Below, piece after piece: positions 8,656-18,025 of a DNA stretch of 64,000 bases (positions within the stretch are counted from its first letter, which is position 1; each line of letters opens with the position of its first letter). This stretch comes from an uncultured Christensenellaceae bacterium (GTDB taxonomy: Bacteria > Bacillota_A > Clostridia > Christensenellales > UBA3700): the NCBI GenBank assembly GCA_944381335.1, contig CALWKT010000039.1:1-64000 (forward strand), in the 5' to 3' direction. The notes below the pieces were generated by a model, which saw only the letters and a program-made list of their open reading frames with translations, searched no databases and was not told the origin of the DNA. The position numbers and the translations under genes are program-made.

Positions 8656-9557
8656 TTGATGCACCTTGCCAGATCTTTCTGCATATCCAGCGCCGCTTTG
8701 AGCGCCGCGTCCTTGTAGTTCAGCCCAGCGTACTGCTCTTTCTTGTAAGCGCACAGTATGCCGCGCGACGAGTTGACTATGCCGCCAACGCCGTCCCTGA
8801 AACACACGGCGAGGTCTTCCGCCTTGCCGCCCTGAGCGCCGTAGCCGGGGATCAGGAAGAAAAGATGCGGATGCGCCGCCCTTATTCTTGCCGCCTGCTC
8901 CTTGTGAGTCGCGCCGACGACCGCGCCGACGGACGAATAGCCGTATTTGCCGATCAGGTTCCTGCCCCAGTCGTCGACGAGATCCGCCATTGCGTCGTAA
9001 AGCGTCTCTTTGTCTCCGAGCGGCTTGTCCTGAAGTTCTCCGCTCGCCGGGTTGGACGTCTTGACCAACACGAAAATACCCTTGTCGTTTTTCTCGCAGT
9101 CGGCTACGAAAGGCTTTACGCCGTCGCTTCCGAGGTAGCCGTTCACCGTCACGAAATCGCTCTCGAACGGAATGGATTTTACGCCGCCCGCAAGCTCGGT
9201 CGCGCCGATATACGCCCTGCTGTAAGCCGCCGCGGTGCTTCCGATGTCGTTTCTCTTGATATCCGCGATGGCTATCAAGCCGTTTGCGCGCGCGTATGCA
9301 AGCGTGTCTTTGAAAGCGCGTATGCCCGCCACGCCGTACATCTCGTAGTACGCCACCTGCACTTTTACCGCGGGCACGACGTCCTTGAGCGCGTCCACAA
9401 GGTCGAAATTGAACTTGGTGATGTAATTCGCGGCGTCATCCGGAGTCAGGCACTTTTCCTTCATCTCGTCGGGGAGATAGTCCACGCAGGTGTCCAGACC
9501 TATCACGGACGGGTTGTCAGTCCTCTTTATTGCGTCAATAAGTTTGTCTATTATCAT
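8652..9557 (-). CDS. pyrF: Orotidine 5'-phosphate decarboxylase (long form)
   Basis: A 301-residue enzyme that decarboxylates OMP to UMP, the last step of de novo UMP synthesis. The catalytic lysine/aspartate array is visible in ADIKRNDIGSTAAAY. The length and the N-terminal GLDTC segment match the longer group 2 OMP decarboxylases rather than the ~235-residue Bacillus type. It follows pyrC after 3 bases and overlaps pyrK by four, so it is in the middle of a tightly packed operon. Confidence 0.94.
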   Translation of the reverse strand: MIIDKLIDAIKRTDNPSVIGLDTCVDYLPDEMKEKCLTPDDAANYITKFNFDLVDALKDVVPAVKVQVAYYEMYGVAGIRAFKDTLAYARANGLIAIADIKRNDIGSTAAAYSRAYIGATELAGGVKSIPFESDFVTVNGYLGSDGVKPFVADCEKNDKGIFVLVKTSNPASGELQDKPLGDKETLYDAMADLVDDWGRNLIGKYGYSSVGAVVGATHKEQAARIRAAHPHLFFLIPGYGAQGGKAEDLAVCFRDGVGGIVNSSRGILCAYKKEQYAGLNYKDAALKAALDMQKDLARCIK

Positions 9558-9560
9558 AGT

Positions 9561-10820
9561 TTACCTCTCGTATTTTATCTTTCCTTCCACCACGGTATAA
9601 CGGACTCTGCCGTAAACCTCTCTGCCGTGGAAAGGCGTGTTCTTTCCCTTTGAGAAAAATTCGTTCTTGTCTATCCTGTATTTCTCGTTCAGGTCGACCA
9701 GCGTGATATCCGCAAGCCCGCCTTCTTCCAGCTTTCCGCACTCTACGCCCACTATCGAAGCGGGTCCTGCCGTCATAAGCTCGCTGAGCTTTTCGAGAGT
9801 GATCTCTCCCGTCCTGACCAGCGCGGTATAGGAAAGCGCGAACGAAGTCTCTATTCCGCTGATGCCGTTTGCCGCCCCTATGAAGCCGCCTTCTTTCTCG
9901 TACGCGGCGTGGGGAGCGTGATCGGTCACGATAGCGTCCACGGTGCCGTCCTTTATCGCTTCTATCATCGCAAGCCTGTCGCTCTCCTCTCTGAGAGGGG
10001 GATTGACCTTCGCGTCCGCGTTTCCGGAAAGACAGAGTTCGTCCGTTGCCGCGAAATAGTGCGGACACGTCTCGCATGTGACTTTTACGCCGCGCGCCTT
10101 CGCGTCCCTGATCAGCCTTGCGCTGCCTGCCGTGCTGATATGCGCTATATGCACGCGCGCGCCCAGCGTCTCCGCAAGCACGATGTCTCTTGCCACCATC
10201 ACTTCTTCGCTTGCGCGGGTTATGCCTTTCAGTCCGACCAGCGTCGAATGATACCCTTCGTTCATAACGCCGTCGTTGACAAGCGAAAGATCTTCGCAGT
10301 GACTGATGACCGGCATCCCGAAGCCGCTCGCGTATTCGAGCGCGATCCTCATCAGCTGCGCGCTTTCCACGGGTCTGCCGTCGTCTGAAAACGCCACGGC
10401 GCCCGCTTCTTTGAGCTTGCCCATTTCGGAGATCGTCTCGCCCTTCTCGCCCACGCTGACCGCGGCGATCGGATATACCTTTACGAGATCCACTTCCTTC
10501 GCCCTGTCTTTGATGTATCTGACGATATATTTGTTGTCGATCACCGGCTTGGTGTTGGGCATACAGCATACAGCCGAAAAGCCGCCCGCGACAGCCGCTT
10601 TAGAACCGCTCTCTATGTCTTCTTTGTACTCAAAGCCCGGCTCGCGCAGATGGACGTGCATATCCACGAACGCGGGGAGCGCGGTGAGCCCGTCGGCTTC
10701 TATCACGCGGCAGCCGTCTGCGTCTATCCCTGCAGCGATCTTTTCTATTCTGCCGTCCTTTATCAGCAAATCCTTTTTCCTGCCTGCGACAAGCGCGGAT
10801 TTTATAAGAAGTTTTTCCAT
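9561..10820 (-). CDS. pyrC: Dihydroorotase (class I)
   Basis: A 419-residue zinc amidohydrolase that cyclises carbamoyl-aspartate to dihydroorotate. The N-terminal HVHLREPG metal motif is diagnostic for class I dihydroorotase; further ligands appear in SHCEDLS, HIAHIST and the TDHAPH segment. The start at 10820 (MEKLLIK) is preferred because it lies right after the pyrB stop; the longer in-frame extension would run into pyrB. Only one base separates it from pyrB, so the two are coupled. Confidence 0.94.
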   Translation of the reverse strand: MEKLLIKSALVAGRKKDLLIKDGRIEKIAAGIDADGCRVIEADGLTALPAFVDMHVHLREPGFEYKEDIESGSKAAVAGGFSAVCCMPNTKPVIDNKYIVRYIKDRAKEVDLVKVYPIAAVSVGEKGETISEMGKLKEAGAVAFSDDGRPVESAQLMRIALEYASGFGMPVISHCEDLSLVNDGVMNEGYHSTLVGLKGITRASEEVMVARDIVLAETLGARVHIAHISTAGSARLIRDAKARGVKVTCETCPHYFAATDELCLSGNADAKVNPPLREESDRLAMIEAIKDGTVDAIVTDHAPHAAYEKEGGFIGAANGISGIETSFALSYTALVRTGEITLEKLSELMTAGPASIVGVECGKLEEGGLADITLVDLNEKYRIDKNEFFSKGKNTPFHGREVYGRVRYTVVEGKIKYER

Positions 10821-10821
10821 A

Positions 10822-11730
10822 TCAGTCCTCCAGGATCCATTTGAGAAGCGCCATTCTCGTCGCAACTCCGTTCGTGACCTGCACGTCTTTGTAACAGCAC
10901 CCGTCCTCGCACAGCGCGTAAGAAAACTCCACGCCTCTGTTGACCGGACCCGGATGCATCGCGATCGCGTCTTCGCTGGCGAGTTTCATCCTCTCCGGAT
11001 TTATGCCGAAGAAGCGCGCGTATTCTCCGTAGCTGGGGAAAAGCCCTTTCTGCTGACGCTCGAGCTGTATCCTCAGACCCATGATCACGTCGCTTCCCCT
11101 GAACGCGTCCTCGATCGAACCGCAGACCTCGCATCCCAGCCTTTCGACTGCCTGAGGTATCATCGTGGGAGGACCGTACACTCTTACTTTCGCGCCCATT
11201 GTGTTCAGAGAAACGATGTTGCTCCTCGCCACGCGGCTGTGCTTGACGTCGCCTATTATCGTAACCGTCAGCCCCTTTACTCTGCCGAACTTCTCGCGGA
11301 TCGTGAACAGGTCCAGAAGCGCCTGAGTGGGGTGAGCGTGCAAGCCGTCGCCGGCATTGATGACGCTGCAACTCACGTTGTCGGCAAGATATCTGGGAGC
11401 GCCGCTCGCGGAATGACGTATCACGATCGCGTCCGTGCCCATCGCCTCTATCGTCCTGCCGGTATCGAGAATGCTCTCGCCCTTCTGAACGCTGGACGTG
11501 GAGACGTCCACGACGGTAACCGTCGCGCCGAGATATTTTGCCGCGTCCTCGAAAGAACAGCGGGTCCTGGTGCTGTTCTCGTAAAACAGAGTCGCCACCG
11601 TCTTTCCTTTCAGAACGTCGCGGCACTTGTCGCCTGACAGCACGATCTTTTTCATCTCGACCGCGTCGTCCATAAGCTTTGTCAACGTCGCCGCGCTGAC
11701 GCCTTCCATGCACAAGAAGTCTTTTTTCAT
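10822..11730 (-). CDS. pyrB: Aspartate carbamoyltransferase catalytic chain
   Basis: A 302-residue transcarbamylase joining carbamoyl phosphate to aspartate. Carbamoyl-phosphate and aspartate site motifs are present: YENSTRTRCSF (STRTR loop) and HPTQALLDL. It is the first gene of the pyr operon, with a CGGAGGAAAG ribosome site. No pyrI regulatory chain, no carAB and no pyrR are present in the window, and the roughly 90 bases upstream show no PyrR-type attenuator hairpin, so control of this operon is not evident from sequence. Confidence 0.95.
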   Translation of the reverse strand: MKKDFLCMEGVSAATLTKLMDDAVEMKKIVLSGDKCRDVLKGKTVATLFYENSTRTRCSFEDAAKYLGATVTVVDVSTSSVQKGESILDTGRTIEAMGTDAIVIRHSASGAPRYLADNVSCSVINAGDGLHAHPTQALLDLFTIREKFGRVKGLTVTIIGDVKHSRVARSNIVSLNTMGAKVRVYGPPTMIPQAVERLGCEVCGSIEDAFRGSDVIMGLRIQLERQQKGLFPSYGEYARFFGINPERMKLASEDAIAMHPGPVNRGVEFSYALCEDGCCYKDVQVTNGVATRMALLKWILED

Positions 11731-11823
11731 CTTTCCTCCGACGTGTAAAATTCGTTATCTTGATAATTTTATCATATATGCGCGCAAAAATAAAGGACTT
11801 GAACGAATTAAATCAAACGTGAC

Positions 11824-11859
11824 GAAAAAAAGAACGGACGCGGTGTCCCGCGCCCGTTC
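11824..11859 (-). terminator. Terminator of the ferredoxin gene
   Basis: An imperfect ~11-bp GC-rich stem (GAACGGRCGCGG arms around 11832-11859) followed on the minus strand by a run of six to seven T. It lies about 20 bases past the ferredoxin stop and separates that short transcript from pyrB. Confidence 0.85.
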
Positions 11860-11880
11860 TTCATTTCAGTCTATTAAAGA

Positions 11881-12051
11881 TTACTCCTCGCTGATGACTT
11901 CAACGGGGCAACCAGCCGCGCAGGTGCCGCAGCTTATGCAGGTGTCTGCGTCGATAACGTACTTGTCGTCACCCTCGCTGATCGCTTCAACGGGGCAGTT
12001 TGCCGCGCAGTTACCGCACTTAATGCATCCATCTCCGATAACGTATGCCAT
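11881..12051 (-). CDS. Small ferredoxin with two [4Fe-4S] clusters
   Basis: A 56-residue clostridial-type ferredoxin read directly from the minus strand. It begins MAYVIGDG and has two CxxCxxCxxxCP motifs: CIKCGNCAANCP at about 9-20 and CISCGTCAAGCP at about 38-49. Each motif ligates a low-potential [4Fe-4S] cluster, making it an electron carrier for oxidoreductases such as the hydrogenase encoded at 56-60 kb (functional link inferred). It has an AAGGAG ribosome site, a near-consensus promoter and its own terminator, so it is a highly expressed single-gene unit. Confidence 0.95.
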   Translation of the reverse strand: MAYVIGDGCIKCGNCAANCPVEAISEGDDKYVIDADTCISCGTCAAGCPVEVISEE

Positions 12052-12085
12052 GTTCGTAAATCTCCTTTTTAGATTTTGTGATTTG

Positions 12086-12114
12086 ATTATACCACACGCA
12101 CCCGAGGTTGTAAA
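12086..12114 (-). promoter_or_regulatory. Sigma-A promoter of the ferredoxin gene
   Basis: On the minus strand: -35 TTTACA (12109-12114), 17-base spacer, -10 TATAAT (12086-12091). The predicted start leaves a leader of about 28 bases before the ATG at 12051, including the AAGGAG ribosome site. Confidence 0.85.
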
Positions 12115-12202
12115 CCCTTTTCAAAAATTTGAGGGGTGCGTTTTGGTTAGTGGCGCCTAACCGCCTGTATTTTACGCGGCAACCGGTCTTAGACTCGCGG
12201 CG

Positions 12203-13081
12203 TCACTCTTCCATTTTCCTGAGTTCTTTTTCGTATTCCTCTTCTTCCTTGCTCTGCTTGTGCTTCTGCGGCGCTCCGACCACCTCGAACTCACCTACCT
12301 CGAAGTAATCCGTGATCACTCCTTCGTCGTTCTGGATTGCGACTTTTACGCGCCTTTTGAGCATATCCGTCTCTTCCACTCGCCCGGTGCCTCTCTCTGT
12401 CGAAACGATCGACCCCACCTTGGGGAGAAGCTTCGCGGTCTCCACGTAATAATCGTTCTCGTATCTGAGACAGCACATCAACTTGCCGCACATACCGCTG
12501 ACCTTGGTCGGATTGAGGGATATGTTTTGGTTTTTCGCCATTTTCACGGTCACTTTTTCGTAATCCGCAAGATGAGTTATACAACAGCACGGTCTGCCGC
12601 ACATAGCCAAAGCTCCCCTCATCTTTATGTCGTCGCGCTCGTAGATCTGCCTGAGTTCTATCCTCATGTGCATCACGCTTGCGATGTCTTTGACAAGCTC
12701 TCTGAAATCCACTCTGCCTTCCGCAGTAAAGCTGAACACGATCTTTGAGCGGTCGAACGTGTACTCTGCGTCCACCAGCTTCATTTTCAGCCCGTGTTTG
12801 GCTATCTTTTTATTGCAAAGTTCCATTGCGGCGGCTTTCATCTCAATGTTTTCGCGCGCTCTTTTGTCGTCTTCGGGCGTCGCCTTGCGTATCACGGGTT
12901 TGAGTTGTCCCTTGATCGCGTCGTCTGCGACCGTCCTGTTGGGTCCCACGACCTTGCCGTATTCCTGTCCTCTGACAGTCTCTACGATCGCGTTGTCTCC
13001 CGCCTCGAATTGTATCCCTTTAGGATCGAAATAATACGTCTTGGGATTGGACGGGAATTTTATTTCCACTATTTCCGGCAT
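12203..13081 (-). CDS. ricT: PSP1-domain regulatory protein RicT (YaaT)
   Basis: A 292-residue protein with the PSP1 C-terminal domain and the cysteine-rich centre typical of YaaT/RicT (CGRPCCC, then GMCGKLMCCLRYE). In Bacillus subtilis RicT joins RicA and RicF in an Fe-S-containing complex that affects RNase Y-dependent mRNA maturation. The start at 13081 (MPEIVEIKF) is chosen for its GGAGG site; its first 13 bases overlap the 3' end of holB. The last residues are strongly charged (Glu/Lys-rich). Conserved synteny tmk-holB-ricT supports the call. Confidence 0.9.
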   Translation of the reverse strand: MPEIVEIKFPSNPKTYYFDPKGIQFEAGDNAIVETVRGQEYGKVVGPNRTVADDAIKGQLKPVIRKATPEDDKRARENIEMKAAAMELCNKKIAKHGLKMKLVDAEYTFDRSKIVFSFTAEGRVDFRELVKDIASVMHMRIELRQIYERDDIKMRGALAMCGRPCCCITHLADYEKVTVKMAKNQNISLNPTKVSGMCGKLMCCLRYENDYYVETAKLLPKVGSIVSTERGTGRVEETDMLKRRVKVAIQNDEGVITDYFEVGEFEVVGAPQKHKQSKEEEEYEKELRKMEE

Positions 13082-14043
13082 AGATATTTTACCTCCAGAA
13101 TTCCTATAAAAAGCGTATCCGCGACAGCCTGCGGATTGCAGTTGCTCTCGCTCATGCGCTTGCATTTCAATATCAGTTCAAGTATGTTGACCACCTCGGG
13201 GTAGCCGTATTCCGCTTCAAGCGCTCCGAGTTCTTCAAAGCCCTTGTCCGCGGCTCCACGTTTTGACGCGAGGATAAGTCTGAAAACGGTCTCCGCAATG
13301 TCCAGATAGCCGTCCAGATTATTCTTGTCGATCTGTAGCCTGACAAGCTGAGCGTCAAGTTTTTTTGTCGAGGTCAAACTGCGCAAAACAGACACCAGCA
13401 GGAAAAATTTTTCCCCGAACTCACTGTCGGCAAAAAGTTTTTTCGCCCTCGTCAGATTGCCGAATCCGCACACGGATGCTCGCGTCGCCGCGCGTTCGGT
13501 TTCGTCGTCAGGCTCTTCCGTGCCTTCAGTGAGCACACCATATATCTGCGCCGGAGTGAAGCCCTCGAAATACAACTTCTTGCACCTCGAAAGTATGGTC
13601 GGGAGCACCGCCGTCTGCTGGCTCGCTCCAAGGATGAACACCACGCCTTCGGGCGGTTCTTCGAGAGTTTTCAGAAACTTGTTCTGCGCTTTCTCGTTCA
13701 TCCCCTGAAGATTGCTGACGACATAAACTTTCAGATCGCCGTCAAACCCGGTGAAATAGCTGTCCTCGATGAGCTCGCCTACGTCGTCCACGGAGATCTT
13801 CACGTTTTCGTTTATTTTTAGCGCGACGTATGCGCCGTCGTTGATCTTTTCGCAAACCTCGCATCTGTCGCATCCCGCGTCGGGACAAAGCGCGGCTTTC
13901 GCCGCCAGACGGCACAGACCCGTTCTCGCCTCGTCGTCATCCGTGAGTATCAGATAACAGTGATTGAGCGCTCCCTTTTTCTTGTCAGCGACCACGGTCT
14001 GAAAAGGCTTTGAAGCTCTGAGCAGTCTTTCCGTTTCTGTCAT
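13069..14043 (-). CDS. holB: DNA polymerase III delta' subunit (clamp-loader)
   Basis: A 324-residue AAA+ fold protein of the clamp loader. It shows the central SNLQGMNEKAQNKFLKTLEEPP region and LPTILSRCKKLYF, which are the family's most recognisable segments, and a cysteine-rich zinc module (CPDAGCDRCEVC) near residues 53-64. There is no intact Walker A, as usual for delta'. It lies directly after tmk (1-base gap) and overlaps ricT, as in Bacillus. Confidence 0.9.
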   Translation of the reverse strand: MTETERLLRASKPFQTVVADKKKGALNHCYLILTDDDEARTGLCRLAAKAALCPDAGCDRCEVCEKINDGAYVALKINENVKISVDDVGELIEDSYFTGFDGDLKVYVVSNLQGMNEKAQNKFLKTLEEPPEGVVFILGASQQTAVLPTILSRCKKLYFEGFTPAQIYGVLTEGTEEPDDETERAATRASVCGFGNLTRAKKLFADSEFGEKFFLLVSVLRSLTSTKKLDAQLVRLQIDKNNLDGYLDIAETVFRLILASKRGAADKGFEELGALEAEYGYPEVVNILELILKCKRMSESNCNPQAVADTLFIGILEVKYLCRK

Positions 14044-14044
14044 A

Positions 14045-14671
14045 CTATCTCACCCCGGTCCTTTTCCTTATCAGGGCTATCACTTCTTTCCAGACGCTTT
14101 CCGCGTCCGCAGACGCGTCGACGCAGACGAACCGCTCCGGGTATCTCGCGGCGACTTCCTTGTAGCCTGCGTATACCTTCTCGTGAAATTCGATGCTCTG
14201 GCTCTCCAAGCGGTCGTTCTTGTCCGCTCCGCCCTTTCTCGCGAACGCCTTCTTCGGGGGCATATCGAGAAATACCGTGAGATCGGGCGTGACGTCGCCG
14301 CATGTCAGTCTGTTGAGTTCGTCGATGAAATCAATTCCCAGTCCTCTCGCCGCGCCCTGATATGCGAACGTGGAATCCGTAAACCTGTCACAGATCACGG
14401 TGACGCCTTCTTCGAGCGCAGGTACGACGACTTCTCCGAGAAGCTGAGCGCGCGCCGCGGAATAAAGCAACGCTTCGCATTTGCCGTTCATCCTGTCGTT
14501 TTCCTTGCTCAGCAGCATCTCTCTTATCTTTTCGGAGATCACGGTGCCGCCCGGTTCGCGCAGAAACAAAGCGCGCTGACCGGTTTCTTCAAGATAGCGC
14601 CTGAGCTTTTCCACCTGAGTGGTCTTGCCCACGCCTTCGCAACCTTCGAACGTGATAAAACTCCCTTTCAT
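14045..14671 (-). CDS. tmk: Thymidylate kinase
   Basis: A 208-residue P-loop kinase converting dTMP to dTDP. The N terminus GSFITFEGCEGVGKTTQ carries the Walker A; the DRF (CDRFTDSTFAYQG) and LREPGGT motifs are classic for thymidylate kinase. The longer frame is rejected in favour of the ATG at 14671, which has a GGGATC-type weak ribosome site close upstream and yields the standard N terminus. It follows the decarboxylase-like gene by 28 bases. Confidence 0.94.
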   Translation of the reverse strand: MKGSFITFEGCEGVGKTTQVEKLRRYLEETGQRALFLREPGGTVISEKIREMLLSKENDRMNGKCEALLYSAARAQLLGEVVVPALEEGVTVICDRFTDSTFAYQGAARGLGIDFIDELNRLTCGDVTPDLTVFLDMPPKKAFARKGGADKNDRLESQSIEFHEKVYAGYKEVAARYPERFVCVDASADAESVWKEVIALIRKRTGVR

Positions 14672-14699
14672 GATCCCTCCGCGCGCCATGCGCGTAATA

Positions 14700-15980
14700 T
14701 TATTGTAACACAACGAGTTTGCCGTTTACAAGTCCAAACGTGCATCCACGGTTTTTTGCTATCGTCTCCACGTCCCCGGCGGTGAGTATTTCTCCCCGTC
14801 CGACGAACGGAGTCCCGGGAGGATAGAATCCGACCTCGTTCATGCACACTCTGCCCGCTCCCTCGCTTACGGGAACGAAAGTTACCGCGCCCGTCGCCTG
14901 TGCTCTTTTCCTTTCCGGCGCATATATTTCAGGCGCCTTTGCCGGAGGTCTGCACTCTGCCAGCGTCCTCAGAAGAAGCCTAAGACAAGAGACGTTGCTT
15001 TCGCTTAGTATGAATATCAGACTGTCGCCGATAGCCGCCTCGGCGTATACGCCCTTCTGCGCCAACGCGACGTTTGCCTGCTGAGCGTCCAGCCCGCCGC
15101 AACTTATCACGAGCCTTGAGACGTCGTCGCTCTTGACGACGGAAAACCACTTCCCTACCGCCTCTCTTTCAAATTCCCGCCTTGCCGCGAGTATCCCGCC
15201 GTAGATCTCCTCTCCGCGCCGCGCGTAAACTTCTCTCGCGTGATCCATGCTCGCCATCACAAGGTAGGACGGAGAGGTGGTATGCCACAGCTGCCTGTAA
15301 TAGACCGCCTTGTCGTAAAGCGAGTCGTCTTTAAGGTTGATCAACGCGCCGCCGGTATATACGCTCATCGTCTTGTGCATGCTGCAGAAAGAAACATCCG
15401 CCCTGCCTGCCGCCGCTTGCGGCAAAAGTGAACTGTATGCAAAATGCGCGCCGTGCGCCGCGTCCGCCACCGTCAGGATCTCGTTTTCAGAGCATTCCTC
15501 AAGCAGCTTTCCGTCGTCGACGACGTTGCCGAAGTAATCGGGCGACGTATAAAAAACGGTGGACACGTTTTGCGTTTTTAAAGGTTTTGACAGAAAATCG
15601 TCAACGTCCGCAAAGCATACCGGACTTATCCCGAGAATAGCGCACCCGTTGTAAAAACTCTTGTGCATTTTTCCGACGCAACCCACGTTGCCGCGTTCTT
15701 TCGCAAGCGACAGCGCCACGTGCATACACGTAGTGCTTCCCCCGGTGACGAACAGAGTGCGCGCGCATCCCTGAGCGGCGGCGGCAAGTCTTTCCGCTTC
15801 AAGGATCACCCCTTCGGGGCAAGCCAGATTGTCAAGACCCGGTACTTCGGTGTAATCCAGAGCGCAGGAAGCGAACAGAACTCCTTTGCCCGAACCGGAA
15901 TGACCGGGCATACAGAATCTGGCTTTTGCCGTGCGCGCGGCTTTTTCTACCGCGTCGTAAAGAGGTGCGCCGTTTTGCAT
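14700..15980 (-). CDS. Orn/Lys/Arg decarboxylase-like PLP protein (YaaO type)
   Basis: A ~426-residue fold-type I PLP protein related to ornithine/lysine/arginine decarboxylases. The PLP lysine is in SFCSMHKTMSVYTGGA and a MPGHSGSGKG segment (a hallmark of the family) lies near the N terminus. It is shorter than biosynthetic SpeA and matches the YaaO subgroup that neighbours tmk in Bacillus. The frame can be extended five codons to a TTG overlapping the lysS stop; the ATG at 15980 is preferred but the ribosome site (AGAGAAG) is very close, so the true start is uncertain. Substrate is not established. Confidence 0.85.
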   Translation of the reverse strand: MQNGAPLYDAVEKAARTAKARFCMPGHSGSGKGVLFASCALDYTEVPGLDNLACPEGVILEAERLAAAAQGCARTLFVTGGSTTCMHVALSLAKERGNVGCVGKMHKSFYNGCAILGISPVCFADVDDFLSKPLKTQNVSTVFYTSPDYFGNVVDDGKLLEECSENEILTVADAAHGAHFAYSSLLPQAAAGRADVSFCSMHKTMSVYTGGALINLKDDSLYDKAVYYRQLWHTTSPSYLVMASMDHAREVYARRGEEIYGGILAARREFEREAVGKWFSVVKSDDVSRLVISCGGLDAQQANVALAQKGVYAEAAIGDSLIFILSESNVSCLRLLLRTLAECRPPAKAPEIYAPERKRAQATGAVTFVPVSEGAGRVCMNEVGFYPPGTPFVGRGEILTAGDVETIAKNRGCTFGLVNGKLVVLQ

Positions 15981-15991
15981 CGTCTTCTCTT

Positions 15992-17509
15992 TCAAAAAAA
16001 GCAGTCTTTCGACTGCTCTCTGCTTTGTTTTTGTTTTTGGACGGGTTTCATCGTCGGGAACAGCAGCACGTCGCGTATGCTTGCCGCGTCGGTAAACAAC
16101 ATCACCATGCGGTCGACTCCTATGCCGAGACCTCCCGTCGGCGGCATGCCGTACATCAGCGCGTTGACGTAATCTTCGTCCATCATCTGCGCTTCGTCGT
16201 CGCCCTTTTCTCTCTCTCTGACCTGCGCCATGAATCTCTCTTTCTGGTCGATCGGGTCGTTCAGCTCGCTGAACGCGTTGCCGAACTCCTTGCCTGTAAT
16301 GAAGAATTCGAACCTTTCGGTCATTCTCTTGTCAGTCGGCTTTCTCTTGGCGAGAGGGGAAACGTCAACCGGATAATCGTAGACGAAAGTAGGCTGCACC
16401 AGCTTGTCCTCGACCTTCTGATCGAAGCACTCGTAAAGCAGCTTGCCCCAGGTGATGTCGTCGTCGAACTCGACGCCCGCCTTTTTAGCCTGCGCCTTCA
16501 GTTCTTTCATATCCCCGGTCGCTTCAAAGTCGATGCCGACGTATTCTCTGACCGCGTCTATCATCGTGATCCTCTTCCACGGAGAGGACAGATCGATCTC
16601 CTCTCCCTGATAGGTTATCTTTCTGGAACCTATAACCGTATCCGCGATATGCCCGAAGATGTTCTCCGTCAGATCCATCATACCGTGAAAATCCGTGTAT
16701 GCCTGATACATTTCGATCATCGTGAACTCGGGATTGTGACGGGTGTCCATACCCTCGTTGCGGAACATCCTGCCCAGCTCGTACACCTTTTCGAAACCGC
16801 CGACGATGAGCCTTTTCAGATAAAGCTCGGGCGCGATGCGCATATACATATCGATGTCGAGCGTGTTGTGATGCGTGATGAACGGACGCGCGGTAGCTCC
16901 GCCCGCGATCGTGTTCAGGATCGGGGTCTCCACTTCGATAAAGCCGTGAGCGTCGAGATATGCGCGTATACCGCTGATTATGCGGCTTCTGGTCACGAAA
17001 GTCTTTTTGACCTCGGGATTGGCGATCAGGTCAACGTACCTCTGACGGTATCTGAGATCTGTATCCTTGAGCCCGTGATATTTTTCCGGGAGCGGCAGAA
17101 GGGATTTGCTGAGAAGTTCCACGCTCTTGCAATGCACGGAAATTTCGCCCATTCTGGTCGTGAAAACGACGCCCTTCACGCCGATTATATCGCCGATGTC
17201 CGTCTTTTTGAACGCGGCGTAATTCTCTTCGCCGAGGTCGTCGCGGCTGACGTAAAGCTGTATGCTTCCTGTGCAGTCGAGAAGATGAGCAAAGCTAGCC
17301 TTGCCCATTACTCTCTTGGAGACCATTCTGCCGGCGAGCGAAACTTCCTTTCCCTCGTAGTCGGCGTAATCGTCCTTGACGGTCTGAGCGTAAGCGTCCT
17401 TGTCGTATTTCACCACCTCGTATGGATTCTTTCCTTCCTCTACGAGCTTGTCCAGTTTGTCGCGCCTGACCTGTATTACTTCAGCTGTGTTCTGTTCTCT
17501 TTCTTCCAT
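15992..17509 (-). CDS. lysS: Lysyl-tRNA synthetase (class II)
   Basis: A 505-residue class II synthetase. An N-terminal OB-fold anticodon-binding domain (about 55-150) precedes the catalytic core with class II motif 2 ([15 protein letters not shown]) and motif 3 ([13 protein letters not shown]). It charges tRNA-Lys with lysine. A basic tail after motif 3 ends in Gln/Lys-rich sequence. greA ends 9 bases upstream, consistent with one transcript. Confidence 0.95.
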   Translation of the reverse strand: MEEREQNTAEVIQVRRDKLDKLVEEGKNPYEVVKYDKDAYAQTVKDDYADYEGKEVSLAGRMVSKRVMGKASFAHLLDCTGSIQLYVSRDDLGEENYAAFKKTDIGDIIGVKGVVFTTRMGEISVHCKSVELLSKSLLPLPEKYHGLKDTDLRYRQRYVDLIANPEVKKTFVTRSRIISGIRAYLDAHGFIEVETPILNTIAGGATARPFITHHNTLDIDMYMRIAPELYLKRLIVGGFEKVYELGRMFRNEGMDTRHNPEFTMIEMYQAYTDFHGMMDLTENIFGHIADTVIGSRKITYQGEEIDLSSPWKRITMIDAVREYVGIDFEATGDMKELKAQAKKAGVEFDDDITWGKLLYECFDQKVEDKLVQPTFVYDYPVDVSPLAKRKPTDKRMTERFEFFITGKEFGNAFSELNDPIDQKERFMAQVREREKGDDEAQMMDEDYVNALMYGMPPTGGLGIGVDRMVMLFTDAASIRDVLLFPTMKPVQKQKQSREQSKDCFF

Positions 17510-17518
17510 AAATTCCTT

Positions 17519-17992
17519 TTACTTAACGTCGATGATCCTGACTTCGTAGCTGTCTCCGGCGTTGTCCTTCACTGTTACCGTCTCGCCCTTTTTCCTGCCC
17601 AGTATGGCGACTGCGAGCGGACTTTCGTTGCTGATCAGTCCTTCGCTTATGTTCGCCTCTGTGGAACCGACGATGCGGTAAACGAGGTCCTCGTCCATAT
17701 CTATATCGTGCAACGTGACCGTGCTTCCGATCATGATCCTGCTTCCCTTGGCTTTTGAGTCCTCAATGACGACCGCGTTTTCTATCTGTGCCTCAAGGGT
17801 ACGAATCTCCGCCTCGATAATGCCCTGGTCTTCTTTTGCCGCGTCGTATTCCGCGTTCTCGGACAAATCGCCGTACTCGCGAGCCTGCTTGATCCTCTCC
17901 GAAGCCTCGGGTCTTCTTACGTTTTTAAGATAATCGAGTTTTTCCTGAAGTTCCGCAAGCCCTTCGGCTGTGACGTAAAATTCTTTTGCCAT
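17519..17992 (-). CDS. greA: Transcription elongation factor GreA
   Basis: A 157-residue GreA with the N-terminal antiparallel coiled coil (about 1-75, including the acidic-tip segment ENAEYDAAKEDQG) and a C-terminal FKBP-like domain. It binds the RNA polymerase secondary channel and stimulates cleavage of backtracked RNA. The greA-lysS order is common in Firmicutes. Length is standard. Confidence 0.95.
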   Translation of the reverse strand: MAKEFYVTAEGLAELQEKLDYLKNVRRPEASERIKQAREYGDLSENAEYDAAKEDQGIIEAEIRTLEAQIENAVVIEDSKAKGSRIMIGSTVTLHDIDMDEDLVYRIVGSTEANISEGLISNESPLAVAILGRKKGETVTVKDNAGDSYEVRIIDVK

Positions 17993-18025
17993 TATATTTT
18001 CCTCCTCTTAGAGAGTGTTCTCTTT

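Noticed and set aside
8656..8805. A 50-codon N-terminal extension of pyrK, and similar upstream extensions of pyrC, ricT, tmk and the helicase gene.
   Set aside because: The extensions run into the upstream genes or lack ribosome sites; the internal ATG codons give standard N termini and normal operon spacing.
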